Positions 42,489 through 50,851 of a stretch of 63,435 nt of DNA are shown here, one piece after another. The notes under the pieces were generated by a model. That model was not told where the DNA came from. It saw only the letters and a program-made list of their open reading frames with translations, and did no database searches. Source of the stretch: Deltaproteobacteria bacterium (GTDB lineage Bacteria; Desulfobacterota; Desulfomonilia; Desulfomonilales; Desulfomonilaceae); NCBI GenBank assembly GCA_021777225.1, contig JAJYDQ010000013.1, forward strand, positions 1 through 63,435. The letters run 5' to 3'. How positions within the stretch are numbered: position 1 is the stretch's first letter; each line of letters starts with the position of its first letter. Made by a program: the position numbers and the translations under genes.

Positions 42489-43937
42489 TTGTTAATTGAG
42501 ACCGCTGAGTTTAAATGTGTTTTGCCCGCCAACCCCCGTCATGTGCATCTGATAGGCGCCTGCGGTGTTGGGATGGCGGGTGTAGCCGGCCTGTTCCTGT
42601 CCAGGGGCCTTAGTGTTACAGGTTCGGATGAAGCTGTCTATCCTCCCATGAGCGACTACATGGCGCGTCTGGGCGTAAACATACGTCAGGGATACTCCTC
42701 CGCTAATCTATCTCCGCGTCCTGATTTGGTGGTGATTGGCAACGTCATAAAGTCCGATAACAATGAGGCCCGGGCGGCGCTTGACGCGGAGATTCCCTTC
42801 ACATCCATGCCAGGCGCCATTGAAAAATACTTTCTCGATGACAAGCTTTGTGTCGTAGCTGCAGGCTCTCATGGGAAGACGACACTGACTTCCATGATAT
42901 CGTGGGTGTTGTATGATCAGGAAATGGACCCGGGGTTCATGATTGGAGGGTTGCCTGCAAACTTTGATACTAGTTCCCGGCTCGGGAAGGGGGAACTTTT
43001 CGTAATTGAAGGAGACGAATACGACTCGGCGTTCTTTGACAAGCGTCCGAAATTCCTCCATTACAAACCGTTTGTAGGGATTGTGACATCATGTGAGTTC
43101 GACCATGCAGACATTTACAAAGACCTTACCCACGTTCGAGAGGAATTCGAGAAATTCCTGCGTCTTGTCCCGGAAAATGGGTTAATACTGGCCTGCAACG
43201 ACGATCCAGTTGTACGAGACATCCTCAGGGTAAATAATTTCCGGGCGGAAACATATGGGCTTAGCGCTGAATCACATTGGAATGTGACAGAAATGTTCGA
43301 TACGGGAGCAGGAATTTATGCAACCTTTACAAAAGGCTCCGATGTTATCGCTACTGGTCTGTTACCTGTGATAGGGCGTCACAATGTTTTAAACGCTCTA
43401 GCTGCGGTCGCGGCTGTCGGAAAGATTGGGATTGATCCGCAGAAGGCACTGAATTCATTGACTTTATTTAAAGGAGTAGCCAGAAGGCAACAAGTTTCAA
43501 ATGTAAATTCAAATATCACACTAATCGATGATTTTGCTCATCATCCTTCAGAGGTCCGCGAAACGCTGGCGGGTTTTCGTCTCAGATTTCCTCAAAAAAG
43601 GCTGGTTGCCATTTTTGAACCGAGGACGAACACCAGTCGCCGATCAATATTTCAGGAAGAGTATGTTGAATCTTTTTTGCCTGCAGACGTCATAGCCTTA
43701 CGTGAGCCACCTGATCCCTGGAAAGCGCCTGACGGAGATCTGTTCAGCTCCGGTCAGCTAGCTGATGATCTTACAGCTCGTGGTAAAATGGCTCGAGCGT
43801 TTCCCGACGTTAGTGCTATCGTTGATTTTGTGGCATTGTGTCTTAGGCCTGAAGATGTTGTGATAGTGATGTCAAATGGTGGTTTTGAAAACCTGATACC
43901 TCGATTGTCAAAAAGATTAGAGGACTTTAAACGATGA
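42489..43937 (+). CDS. mpl: UDP-N-acetylmuramate:L-alanyl-gamma-D-glutamyl-meso-diaminopimelate ligase
   Basis: Attaches recycled murein tripeptide to UDP-MurNAc (peptidoglycan recycling, cytoplasm). The 482-aa protein is a Mur-ligase: N-terminal Rossmann part HVHLIGACGVGMAGVAGLFLSRGLSVTGSDE, P-loop AAGSHGKTTLTSM near residue 124, EFDHADIY, the Mur-ligase NVLNALAAVAAV and LIDDFAHHPSEV in the central-to-C-terminal domains. These fit Mpl better than MurC. The start is TTG at 42489 (GGAAG upstream), moderately sure. Its stop overlaps the amrS start by 4 bases, so the two genes are translationally coupled. Confidence 0.92.
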   Translation: MLIETAEFKCVLPANPRHVHLIGACGVGMAGVAGLFLSRGLSVTGSDEAVYPPMSDYMARLGVNIRQGYSSANLSPRPDLVVIGNVIKSDNNEARAALDAEIPFTSMPGAIEKYFLDDKLCVVAAGSHGKTTLTSMISWVLYDQEMDPGFMIGGLPANFDTSSRLGKGELFVIEGDEYDSAFFDKRPKFLHYKPFVGIVTSCEFDHADIYKDLTHVREEFEKFLRLVPENGLILACNDDPVVRDILRVNNFRAETYGLSAESHWNVTEMFDTGAGIYATFTKGSDVIATGLLPVIGRHNVLNALAAVAAVGKIGIDPQKALNSLTLFKGVARRQQVSNVNSNITLIDDFAHHPSEVRETLAGFRLRFPQKRLVAIFEPRTNTSRRSIFQEEYVESFLPADVIALREPPDPWKAPDGDLFSSGQLADDLTARGKMARAFPDVSAIVDFVALCLRPEDVVIVMSNGGFENLIPRLSKRLEDFKR

Positions 43938-44947
43938 TTGAAGCGGCGCTTTACGAAAAGACAGGTTCAAACGCGGTTCGGTGTAAACTGTGCCGTCAAA
44001 ATTGCAAAATCGAGGATGGTGAACGGGGTTTTTGCGGAGTTCGCGCAAATAGGGGAGGGACTCTTTTTAGCTTGGTTTACGACAAGATAGTGTCAACCAA
44101 TGTTGACCCCATAGAAAAGAAACCGTTTTTTCATTTTGCTCCAGGTACCAAATCATTTTCGATAGCCACTATGGGGTGCAATTTCAGGTGCACATTTTGT
44201 CAGAATTATTCCATATCGCAACCACCTAACGAGACCGGCGAAATCTCTGGAATAAATTATACTGCTAAGCAACTGGTCTCCATGGCCCTTGAATCCGGAT
44301 GTGAAAGCGTCGCGTACACTTATACGGAGCCGACAGTTTATTACGAGTTGGCGCGGGACACCATGATCCTGGCCAAAAAAGCCGGACTGCTGAATGTTTT
44401 TGTTACCAACGGGTACATGAGTCGGGAGATGTTGGACGACGCCAGGGGTTTGATTGATGGGGCGAACGTTGATCTCAAGGCTTTTAACGATAGTTTCTAT
44501 ACAAAATATTGTAATGGACGTCTCAAAGGGGTTTTGGACTCTCTAAAATACATTAAGGGCATGGGGATATGGTTGGAGGTAACCACTTTGCTGATTCCCG
44601 GTTTAAACGATGACACCTCTGAAATCAGGGGGATAGCCGGTTTCATAAAAAACGAACTTGGCAGAGAGACCCCATGGCACGTGAGCAGGTTTTTTCCGCG
44701 CTACAAGGAACTCGGCTTGCCGCCAACAGACGCCTCAGTTCTGCGAAGTGTTCGTCAAATTGGCCTGGATGAGGGCCTTTACTATGTCTACACCGGCAAT
44801 TTACCTTGGGAACCCGGAGAAAAAACATATTGTCCCGGTTGTTCCTATATGTTGATAGATCGAGCTGGTTACACTATTCAGAAGTACGCTCTTAAAGAAG
44901 GCCGATGCCCTAAATGCGGCTATCAAATTGAGGGAGTGGAGCTTTAA
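43934..44947 (+). CDS. amrS: AmmeMemoRadiSam system radical SAM enzyme
   Basis: A 337-aa radical SAM protein. The iron-sulfur motif is CNFRCTFC (CxxxCxxC) near residues 79-86 in ATMGCNFRCTFCQNYSISQ. Before it is an N-terminal Cys-containing segment CKLCRQNCKIEDGERGFCGVR, and near the C-terminus YCPGCSYMLIDRAGYTIQKYALKEGRCPKCGYQIEG, a second Cys-rich module (zinc ribbon-like). This layout defines the AmrS family, which usually accompanies AMMECR1 and Memo proteins; neither partner is in the window. The reaction is unknown to me. It is coupled to mpl upstream. Confidence 0.9.
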   Translation: MIEAALYEKTGSNAVRCKLCRQNCKIEDGERGFCGVRANRGGTLFSLVYDKIVSTNVDPIEKKPFFHFAPGTKSFSIATMGCNFRCTFCQNYSISQPPNETGEISGINYTAKQLVSMALESGCESVAYTYTEPTVYYELARDTMILAKKAGLLNVFVTNGYMSREMLDDARGLIDGANVDLKAFNDSFYTKYCNGRLKGVLDSLKYIKGMGIWLEVTTLLIPGLNDDTSEIRGIAGFIKNELGRETPWHVSRFFPRYKELGLPPTDASVLRSVRQIGLDEGLYYVYTGNLPWEPGEKTYCPGCSYMLIDRAGYTIQKYALKEGRCPKCGYQIEGVEL

Positions 44948-44981
44948 AACGCTAAGGCGCAAATAATTTGGGAGAAGTTTT

Positions 44982-45653
44982 ATGAGTAGTAGATCTGATG
45001 TTCTTATTGCTCCATCTTTGTTGTCCGCAGATTTTTCCCGTCTTGGAGAACAGATTGAGGCTGTTGAGGAGGCTGGAGCGGATTGGTTACATTTGGATGT
45101 CATGGATGGAAACTTTGTCCCCAATATCACGATTGGGCCACTGGTTGTTGAGGCAGTGAAACACTGCGCTAAGGTTCCTCTTGACGTTCATCTTATGATA
45201 GCGACGCCCGATCGATACATCAAAGATTTCCGGTCGGCTGGAGCAGATATTCTGAGCATTCATCCCGAGGCCTGTGTACATCTGCATAGAGCGCTCGGAG
45301 AGATACGTGATTCAGGGATGAAGGCGGGAGTCGCCCTGAATCCTTCGACCTGCATATGTGCTATCGAAAACGTGCTTGCCGAACTGGATGTTGTGATGGT
45401 CATGACAGTTAACCCTGGATTTGGGGGTCAATCTTTCATCCCAACCATGTTTTCCAAAATTAAGGCGATTAGAAAAATGATTGATGAATCCGGCTATGAT
45501 ATTCTACTTGAAGTAGACGGTGGAGTGGGGCCGAAAAACTCTTCTGAGTTGACTCGAGCTGGAGCAGACGTACTTGTGGCTGGAAGCGCTGTATTCGGTA
45601 AACCACCTTACAAAACGGCTATAAGCAACATACGCAATGGTGAAGTCTCCTGA
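44982..45653 (+). CDS. rpe: ribulose-phosphate 3-epimerase
   Basis: A 223-aa TIM barrel that epimerises ribulose-5-P and xylulose-5-P in the pentose phosphate pathway. Metal-binding and catalytic motifs are clear: IAPSLLSADFSRLGEQI, WLHLDVMDGNFVPNITIGP, PLDVHLMIATPDRYI, VMVMTVNPGFGGQSFI and LEVDGGVGPKN followed by VAGSAVFG. The SD is GGGAGA. Its 3' end overlaps the open frame of the following TPR gene, whose likely start is downstream, at 45694. Confidence 0.97.
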   Translation: MSSRSDVLIAPSLLSADFSRLGEQIEAVEEAGADWLHLDVMDGNFVPNITIGPLVVEAVKHCAKVPLDVHLMIATPDRYIKDFRSAGADILSIHPEACVHLHRALGEIRDSGMKAGVALNPSTCICAIENVLAELDVVMVMTVNPGFGGQSFIPTMFSKIKAIRKMIDESGYDILLEVDGGVGPKNSSELTRAGADVLVAGSAVFGKPPYKTAISNIRNGEVS

Positions 45654-45693
45654 ATGGAATGTGTGTTATGCTGATGATTACACTGAGGAATAT

Positions 45694-47436
45694 ATGACAA
45701 AAAAGACCTCTTACGCCTGCTGTTTTTCTTCGAGTTTACTTGTTGTTCTGTTTTGTTGCTCGGCTTGTATGGCCTTGATAGGGGTTGACGACACAGGACA
45801 CAAGAAAACCATTCTCGCGCCGGACATGGACAAGGACCCGGGGCTGTTCTTCCTGATGGGAGAAGAGTCCGAATCTTTGGGTGATAATGACGGAATGTTG
45901 AATTATTTTAAACGCGCCCTGGACCTCGATCCTGGTTCATCCTATCTGCACATGAGGATTGCGGCTATTCTTGCAAGGAATCGAAAGATAGCGGATGCCA
46001 TAGTAATGGCTAAGAATGCTGTTACGTTGAACCCCAAATCTTCGGAAGCCTACACAATATTGGGGAAAATTTACACGGTTACTGGAGATTCCAACAAAGC
46101 CATTGAAGCCTATCACCGCGCCCTAGACCTTAAGCCTGATGATCGTGACCTGTATGTGTTTTTGGGGTCTTTACAGGCGTCTCACAGAATGTTGAAAGAG
46201 TCTGAAAAGACCTTCAACCGCATGATTGAGCGTTTTCCGGACGAGAAAGAGGGCTATTTCTATCTTGGTAAAGTGTATATCGAAGATGAGCAGTATGACA
46301 AAGCGATTGACATTTTCAACAGTCTTGTCGAACGACGAGGAGAGAGCGCTGCTCAGGCCTACGTCGAACTGGGCGGAATTTACGCGATTCAGAAACAGTT
46401 TGCAAAAGCTGAGGAAAGCTACAGAAAGGCTTTAGCGCTAGATCATTTCAATCTTGCCGCCAGACTGAACCTGGCGCAGGTCCTGGCAAGCCAAAAGAAA
46501 TACGGTGAGTCCTATCAAACTTTGGAAGAGTTATCCAAGTTGGCGCCGTCCAATCTTGGGATACAAATCAAAATGGCGTTACTGCTTGCTGAACAGAAAC
46601 AATTTGACAAGGCGAGACAGCTTTTCGACAAAATTTTGGAAACCAAGCCTGGTTGGGACCAGGTTAGATTTCATCTGGGCCGTGTCTTAAGAGAGCAGGG
46701 GAAACCGGATGAGGCGGAAAAGGAATTCAACAGGATTGAGAAAGGTCAGCCTTCTTACATTAATTCAAGGGTTGTCCTCACTTTAATGTTCCTCAACATG
46801 AAGGATTTTGCCAAATCCCTCAAATACATTGATGAGGCGATCGAAGTGGAACCCAAAGACCCAGAGATTTTTCACATAAAAGGATCTATTCTGGAGGAAT
46901 TATATCGATACACCGAGGCTATAAATGAGTACAACAAGGGCCTTAGTTTTGCTCCAGACAATGTCAAACTTATGTACTCCTTGGGAAATTCTTATGAAAA
47001 GAGTGCGATGCGCACGTTGAGTCTGGCAACGATGGAAAAGATCCTGAAAGAGAAACCCGATGACGCGAGCGCAATGAATTTTATTGGATATACTCTGGCT
47101 ATTATGGGCAAGGACATGGAACGCGCCGAGAAACTGGTTAGGAAGGCCTTGGAAATCAAGCCTGACGATGGATACATAGCCGACTCACTGGCGTGGGTAC
47201 TGTTCAAGGCGGGCAAGGTTGATGAGGCCCTCAAATACTTGGAGAAGGCGAGTCAAAAGGTGAAAGGTGATCCCATCATAGCCGAACACCTTGGAGACGT
47301 TCTTGCCGCCAGAAATCGGCTGGATGAGGCCCGGGAAGCCTATCAAAAGTCTTTGTCTCTCAATCCACATAATGTCCTTGTTCAGGAGAAACTCCATAAT
47401 TTGGAAAAGACTAAGCCGTCTGAGTCAGGGAAGTAA
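45694..47436 (+). CDS. TPR-repeat lipoprotein
   Basis: A 580-aa protein with an N-terminal signal and candidate lipobox (VVLFCCSACMAL around residues 17-28), then at least twelve tetratricopeptide repeats from about residue 45 to the end (e.g. AIEAYHRALDLKPDDRDLYVFLG, AEESYRKALALDHFNLAARL). TPR solenoids hold protein partners. ATG 45694 has GAGGA upstream; a longer in-frame start at 45637 would bury the signal peptide. Probably outer-membrane-anchored on the periplasmic side. It is followed at 26 bases by an MltD-like protein, a plausible envelope-biogenesis pair. Confidence 0.85.
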   Translation: MTKKTSYACCFSSSLLVVLFCCSACMALIGVDDTGHKKTILAPDMDKDPGLFFLMGEESESLGDNDGMLNYFKRALDLDPGSSYLHMRIAAILARNRKIADAIVMAKNAVTLNPKSSEAYTILGKIYTVTGDSNKAIEAYHRALDLKPDDRDLYVFLGSLQASHRMLKESEKTFNRMIERFPDEKEGYFYLGKVYIEDEQYDKAIDIFNSLVERRGESAAQAYVELGGIYAIQKQFAKAEESYRKALALDHFNLAARLNLAQVLASQKKYGESYQTLEELSKLAPSNLGIQIKMALLLAEQKQFDKARQLFDKILETKPGWDQVRFHLGRVLREQGKPDEAEKEFNRIEKGQPSYINSRVVLTLMFLNMKDFAKSLKYIDEAIEVEPKDPEIFHIKGSILEELYRYTEAINEYNKGLSFAPDNVKLMYSLGNSYEKSAMRTLSLATMEKILKEKPDDASAMNFIGYTLAIMGKDMERAEKLVRKALEIKPDDGYIADSLAWVLFKAGKVDEALKYLEKASQKVKGDPIIAEHLGDVLAARNRLDEAREAYQKSLSLNPHNVLVQEKLHNLEKTKPSESGK

Positions 47437-47461
47437 TGAAACTGTGATTATTTTTTGACGA

Positions 47462-48502
47462 GTGAGTTCGAAAGCGGTTCCATTGGCAATATCTAAAAAA
47501 TGTTTCAACAGAAATGTCATCTGTTGGGTTCTCGGATTTATATTCCTGTTTTTGACCCCCACTCAGAGTCATACAGCGTCTCCCCCTGTTCCAAAGCCAA
47601 ATACTCCATCCGATGGCTGCCCTTCTTTTTCTATACCCAACTCGTTGCTTGGCGACGGTTTTGAACTCGGCGGCGAGAAAGTTCCAATAACCAGACCCGA
47701 TGTACGGGCCAGGGTTGAGTTCCAGATCAATTTCCTGCTGTTTGACGCTCGTAGTGTATTGGGCGAATGGTTAAAGGAAAAGCGGAAATATTCATGGATT
47801 TTTGAAGAAATATTTTCCAAAGAAGATATCCCTCTGGATTTTGCTTGGTTGGCTCCCGTATTAGCCGGGACGATTCGGTCTTTGAATTCTCATCCGTCGG
47901 TCGGAGTATGGGGTCTGGACAGACCGTGTAGTTCCAGTGAGGGAGCGGAAATGCACGATGACACTTGGAGAGATGATCGGCTGGATATCCATTTGGCCAC
48001 GAGGTGCTTCGCCTATCGTATAAAGAACCTCAAACAGGAATTGGGGGCAGGCTGGTTGATGTCCTCAGTCGCTTACGCACTGTCATTGAAGACAACCAAG
48101 GATTTAATTGAAAAGTGGAACTCGTCCAGTGTTTGGGACATTCCATTGCCAAACAGTGTTGAAGATATGCTCGGAAGATGGGCCGCATTAAAGATAATAG
48201 GAATGAACAAGTCCATGTATGGACTCAAGTATGCCGATCCGGCGCCTCTGACATATGACAACATCACTTCCATTGAATTGACCAAAGATCTTTCAATCGG
48301 AGAGGTGGCTAAATTTGTCAAAGTCTCCCCGAGATTGATCCTTGAACTGAATCCTAAAATTAAACCTAATTCCGGGATTTTTCCGGCAAAGGTAAATGGC
48401 CGTCCATTGATGCACTCCATCGCCGTCCCTTCCGGGTCAGGCCGTTTATTATTGCGGAAGCTGCAGGAATCCGGCTACCTGGCTCCGGAGACTCACAAGT
48501 GA
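47462..48502 (+). CDS. degenerate MltD-like lytic transglycosylase relative with LysM-like C-terminus
   Basis: A 346-aa exported protein (signal peptide about residues 15-38). The region 80-235 aligns by eye with the MltD family: RVEFQINFLLFDARSVLGEWLKEKRKYSWIFEEIF matches the family's pre-catalytic helices, IPLDFAWLAPVLAG replaces the usual L-P-x-L-x-x-I-E-S, VGVWGLDRP replaces G-L-W-Q-F-M-P, and VAYALSL replaces A-Y-N-A-G. The catalytic Glu is Ala here (A135). The C-terminal part (LSIGEVAKFVKVSPRLILELNPKIKPNSGIFP) is like the LysM-type repeat of MltD. The likely role is as a peptidoglycan-binding scaffold, not an enzyme. GTG start at 47462 without a clear SD. Confidence 0.68.
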   Translation: MSSKAVPLAISKKCFNRNVICWVLGFIFLFLTPTQSHTASPPVPKPNTPSDGCPSFSIPNSLLGDGFELGGEKVPITRPDVRARVEFQINFLLFDARSVLGEWLKEKRKYSWIFEEIFSKEDIPLDFAWLAPVLAGTIRSLNSHPSVGVWGLDRPCSSSEGAEMHDDTWRDDRLDIHLATRCFAYRIKNLKQELGAGWLMSSVAYALSLKTTKDLIEKWNSSSVWDIPLPNSVEDMLGRWAALKIIGMNKSMYGLKYADPAPLTYDNITSIELTKDLSIGEVAKFVKVSPRLILELNPKIKPNSGIFPAKVNGRPLMHSIAVPSGSGRLLLRKLQESGYLAPETHK

Positions 48503-48559
48503 CAGGTTCGACCGAAATTCGACAGGCCACTGATTGAAAGTATTGAACGTGGTTTGCTC

Positions 48560-48588
48560 TTGACTATATGTAAAAAAAAACTTAATCT
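48560..48588 (+). promoter_or_regulatory. possible sigma-70-type promoter for hsp20
   Basis: TTGACT (48560-48565), a 17-base spacer containing an A-tract, and TAATCT (48583-48588). The -10 box is poor. No CIRCE inverted repeat or clear sigma-32 motif is seen in this 148-base gap. Confidence 0.35.
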
Positions 48589-48650
48589 TCAAACGAGTTA
48601 ATTGATTTAATAACATCAATACGTTAGACTATTCCATCGGAGGCGCGGGA

Positions 48651-49091
48651 ATGACTCTTGTAAAATGGGACCCTTTGAGAGGCTTGTTAAATTTCCAGGA
48701 GCGGGTTAGTCGATTCGGAGATTCGCCTTCGGAGGACTCCCAGTCAAAGAGGCGGACCTGTTGGTTCCCCGCTGTAGACATTCTCGAAACGAACGAAGCA
48801 TATATATTTAGGGCCGAGTTACCAGGCGTCGGGAAAGACAATATTAGTATTGAACTAATGGGAAGAAAGCTTGTAATTTCGGGGCATAGAGTGGAACAGA
48901 CTGAAGTAGACTACGCCGCGTATCACACAATTGAAAGGGTTGAAGGCTATTTTGAACGTAGTTTCAATGTTCCAGGGCCTGTGGACGTCGATCAGGTAAA
49001 GGCGAAATACATAGATGGAATCCTTGATCTTTATCTTCCGAAGTCACAACAAGAGCCTGAACAATGCGTTCGGATCGAATGTAGGGACTGA
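48651..49091 (+). CDS. Hsp20/alpha-crystallin small heat-shock protein
   Basis: A 146-aa holdase chaperone. N-terminal arm LVKWDPLRGLLNFQERVSRF, then the alpha-crystallin domain with VDILETNEAYIFRAELPGVGKDNISIELMGRKLVISGHR and the YHTIERVEGYFERSFNVPGPVDVDQVKAKYIDGILDLYLPK segment, whose A-x-x-x-n-G-v-L motif is the family signature (AKYIDGILDL). It prevents aggregation of unfolded proteins. The next gene is a DnaJ/CbpA-like cochaperone, so this is a small chaperone locus. Confidence 0.95.
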   Translation: MTLVKWDPLRGLLNFQERVSRFGDSPSEDSQSKRRTCWFPAVDILETNEAYIFRAELPGVGKDNISIELMGRKLVISGHRVEQTEVDYAAYHTIERVEGYFERSFNVPGPVDVDQVKAKYIDGILDLYLPKSQQEPEQCVRIECRD

Positions 49092-49150
49092 TTACTCTGG
49101 ATAATGACATCGCAGTCTGAACTCATTTTTTTTGTGGTTGACTGGAGTAG

Positions 49151-50098
49151 ATGGAAAATATTGACCCATACAAGGCGCTAGGGGTTCAGAAGAACGCTAC
49201 CGACGCTGAAATAAAATCAGCGTATCGAAAGTTGGCTCGACGTTATCACCCTGACCTCAATTCTGAGAGTGAAACGGCGGAGGCTCGTTTTAAGGAGATA
49301 TCCCAGGCGTATGAAATTCTGAGCGACAAACATCGCCGACAGGAGTACGATATTTACGCGTCTGGACAGGGCGGGTTTTCTAAAGCAGGGTTTGAGCAAT
49401 TTTTCACAGATGGATCGGCTTTCGGAGCCAGCCGTTTTCAAAGAAATAATTTTAATGCGTCTGATTTCTTTGGCAGGAAAGGGCCTTCACCGGCTGAGGA
49501 ATGGTTTTCCGAAATGTTCGGGGCTTCTCATCGAATGAGATCACCTAATGCAGACAATGCCAAAGCGACACGTCTTGAGCAAAATCTTGAGGTAACCTTT
49601 CTCGAAGCCTACAATGGGACAAAAAAATCTGTTTCCACTCCTTACAAAACACTAGAAGTCTATGTTCCGGCTGGTGTGGATAACGGTTCCAGGATTAGAG
49701 TCAGCGGGCAGGGACGCCCTTCAGTTCGAGGAGGTAGACCGGGTGACCTTTTCTTAAGCTTATCGGTAAAAGATCACATATTTTTTAGACGTGAAGGTAA
49801 AGATATTTTGTTGAGTGTCCCTGTAACTCTTGGCGAGGCTCTTCTTGGCGCCAGGATTGAAATACCGTCTCCGGACGGAAAAGTCGCTTTAAAGATTCCC
49901 TCTGGGGTTCAGAACACGACATCTTTCAGATTCAGAGGCAAGGGATTTCCTTCATTAAAGGACCCAGTTAGAGGAGACTTTCTTGTAAAAGTCAATATCG
50001 TTTTACCAGAGAAGATTGACGGCATATCCAGAAAACTTGTTGAAGAATTTGAGAAACTCAATCCTTTACGCCCCCGAAATAATTTCTTGAAAAGATAG
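49151..50098 (+). CDS. DnaJ/CbpA-like cochaperone
   Basis: A 315-aa J-domain protein: [33 protein letters not shown] with the essential HPD (residues about 35-37), then a linker and C-terminal substrate-binding beta domains ([63 protein letters not shown]). The Cys-rich zinc-finger domain of DnaJ is absent, as in CbpA. It would stimulate a DnaK-type ATPase. It lies 59 bases after hsp20. Confidence 0.93.
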   Translation: MENIDPYKALGVQKNATDAEIKSAYRKLARRYHPDLNSESETAEARFKEISQAYEILSDKHRRQEYDIYASGQGGFSKAGFEQFFTDGSAFGASRFQRNNFNASDFFGRKGPSPAEEWFSEMFGASHRMRSPNADNAKATRLEQNLEVTFLEAYNGTKKSVSTPYKTLEVYVPAGVDNGSRIRVSGQGRPSVRGGRPGDLFLSLSVKDHIFFRREGKDILLSVPVTLGEALLGARIEIPSPDGKVALKIPSGVQNTTSFRFRGKGFPSLKDPVRGDFLVKVNIVLPEKIDGISRKLVEEFEKLNPLRPRNNFLKR

Positions 50099-50168
50099 CC
50101 TGTTTTTTGTAACATACTATGTTTTAGCGTGAACTCCCCAAATTACTTCCGTAAAGAGGAGAGATAAA

Positions 50169-50567
50169 ATGACGGATTACGAGAACGAAGAAACTCAAGG
50201 GTTCAAAGTTAGTGATAAAAGACGATTTTCAGCGGAAGGAACGTCCGACCAGCCTCAAGGGCCGGAGAAACAGCAGGAAGCGCCAAAGGACGAACCAAGA
50301 AAGAAAGAACGTGGTCCAAAAGCGCCAGTTGAGTTCTCAACATTAATCACAAGCCTGGCGCAAACGGCAGTATTCCAACTTGGACTGGTCAGAAGTCCTG
50401 AGATGAAGGAACCGATAGAACCCGATCTGGTAGGCGCCAGTCAAACAATTGATCTTATATCGCTATTGGAGTCAAAAACGAGAGGAAATCTTACAGATCA
50501 GGAAAAGAAGCTTATAGATGACACCCTGTTTCAGTTAAGAATGGCTTTCGTTGAATTGTCAAAATAG
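50169..50567 (+). CDS. DUF1844 family protein
   Basis: A 132-aa protein with a long charged, disordered N-terminus (residues 1-55; QPQGPEKQQEAPKDEPRKKE) and a DUF1844 C-terminal helical region FSTLITSLAQTAVFQLGLVRSPE...LVGASQTIDLISLLESKTRGNLTDQEKKLIDDTLFQLRMAFVELS. The family has unknown function and is common in Deltaproteobacteria and related lineages. It sits between the chaperone pair and rpmB. Confidence 0.88.
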   Translation: MTDYENEETQGFKVSDKRRFSAEGTSDQPQGPEKQQEAPKDEPRKKERGPKAPVEFSTLITSLAQTAVFQLGLVRSPEMKEPIEPDLVGASQTIDLISLLESKTRGNLTDQEKKLIDDTLFQLRMAFVELSK

Positions 50568-50605
50568 TTTGTCCAAAATGAAGTGTCATATATAGGAGAA
50601 AGAAC

Positions 50606-50800
50606 ATGTCCAGAGTTTGCGAAGTTTGCGGCAAAAAGCCGCTGAGAGGCTATAATGTAAGCCACGCTCACAACCGAACAAAAAAGATATCTTTACCGAA
50701 TCTTCAGAAGTTAAGAATTATTGAGCCTTCCGGACGCGTGAGAAGGGCGAAAGTTTGTACACGCTGCATAAGGGCTAACATCATCAAAAAAGCCCCTTAA
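50606..50800 (+). CDS. rpmB: 50S ribosomal protein L28
   Basis: A 64-aa ribosomal protein: [26 protein letters not shown], with CxxC near the N-terminus (CEVC, and CTRC near the C-terminus), indicating the zinc-binding (C+) form of L28. It is preceded by an AGGAGAAAGAAC region as SD. It is monocistronic-looking between the DUF1844 and rel genes. Confidence 0.96.
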   Translation: MSRVCEVCGKKPLRGYNVSHAHNRTKKISLPNLQKLRIIEPSGRVRRAKVCTRCIRANIIKKAP

Positions 50801-50851
50801 TTATCCAGGCGGGAGGGGACCGGTTATCGAGCGGGATTGGTGATTTTATGC

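Noticed and set aside
48503-48650. CIRCE or sigma-32 control site before hsp20
   Set aside because: No TTAGCACTC-N9-GAGTGCTAA repeat and no clear sigma-32 hexamers.
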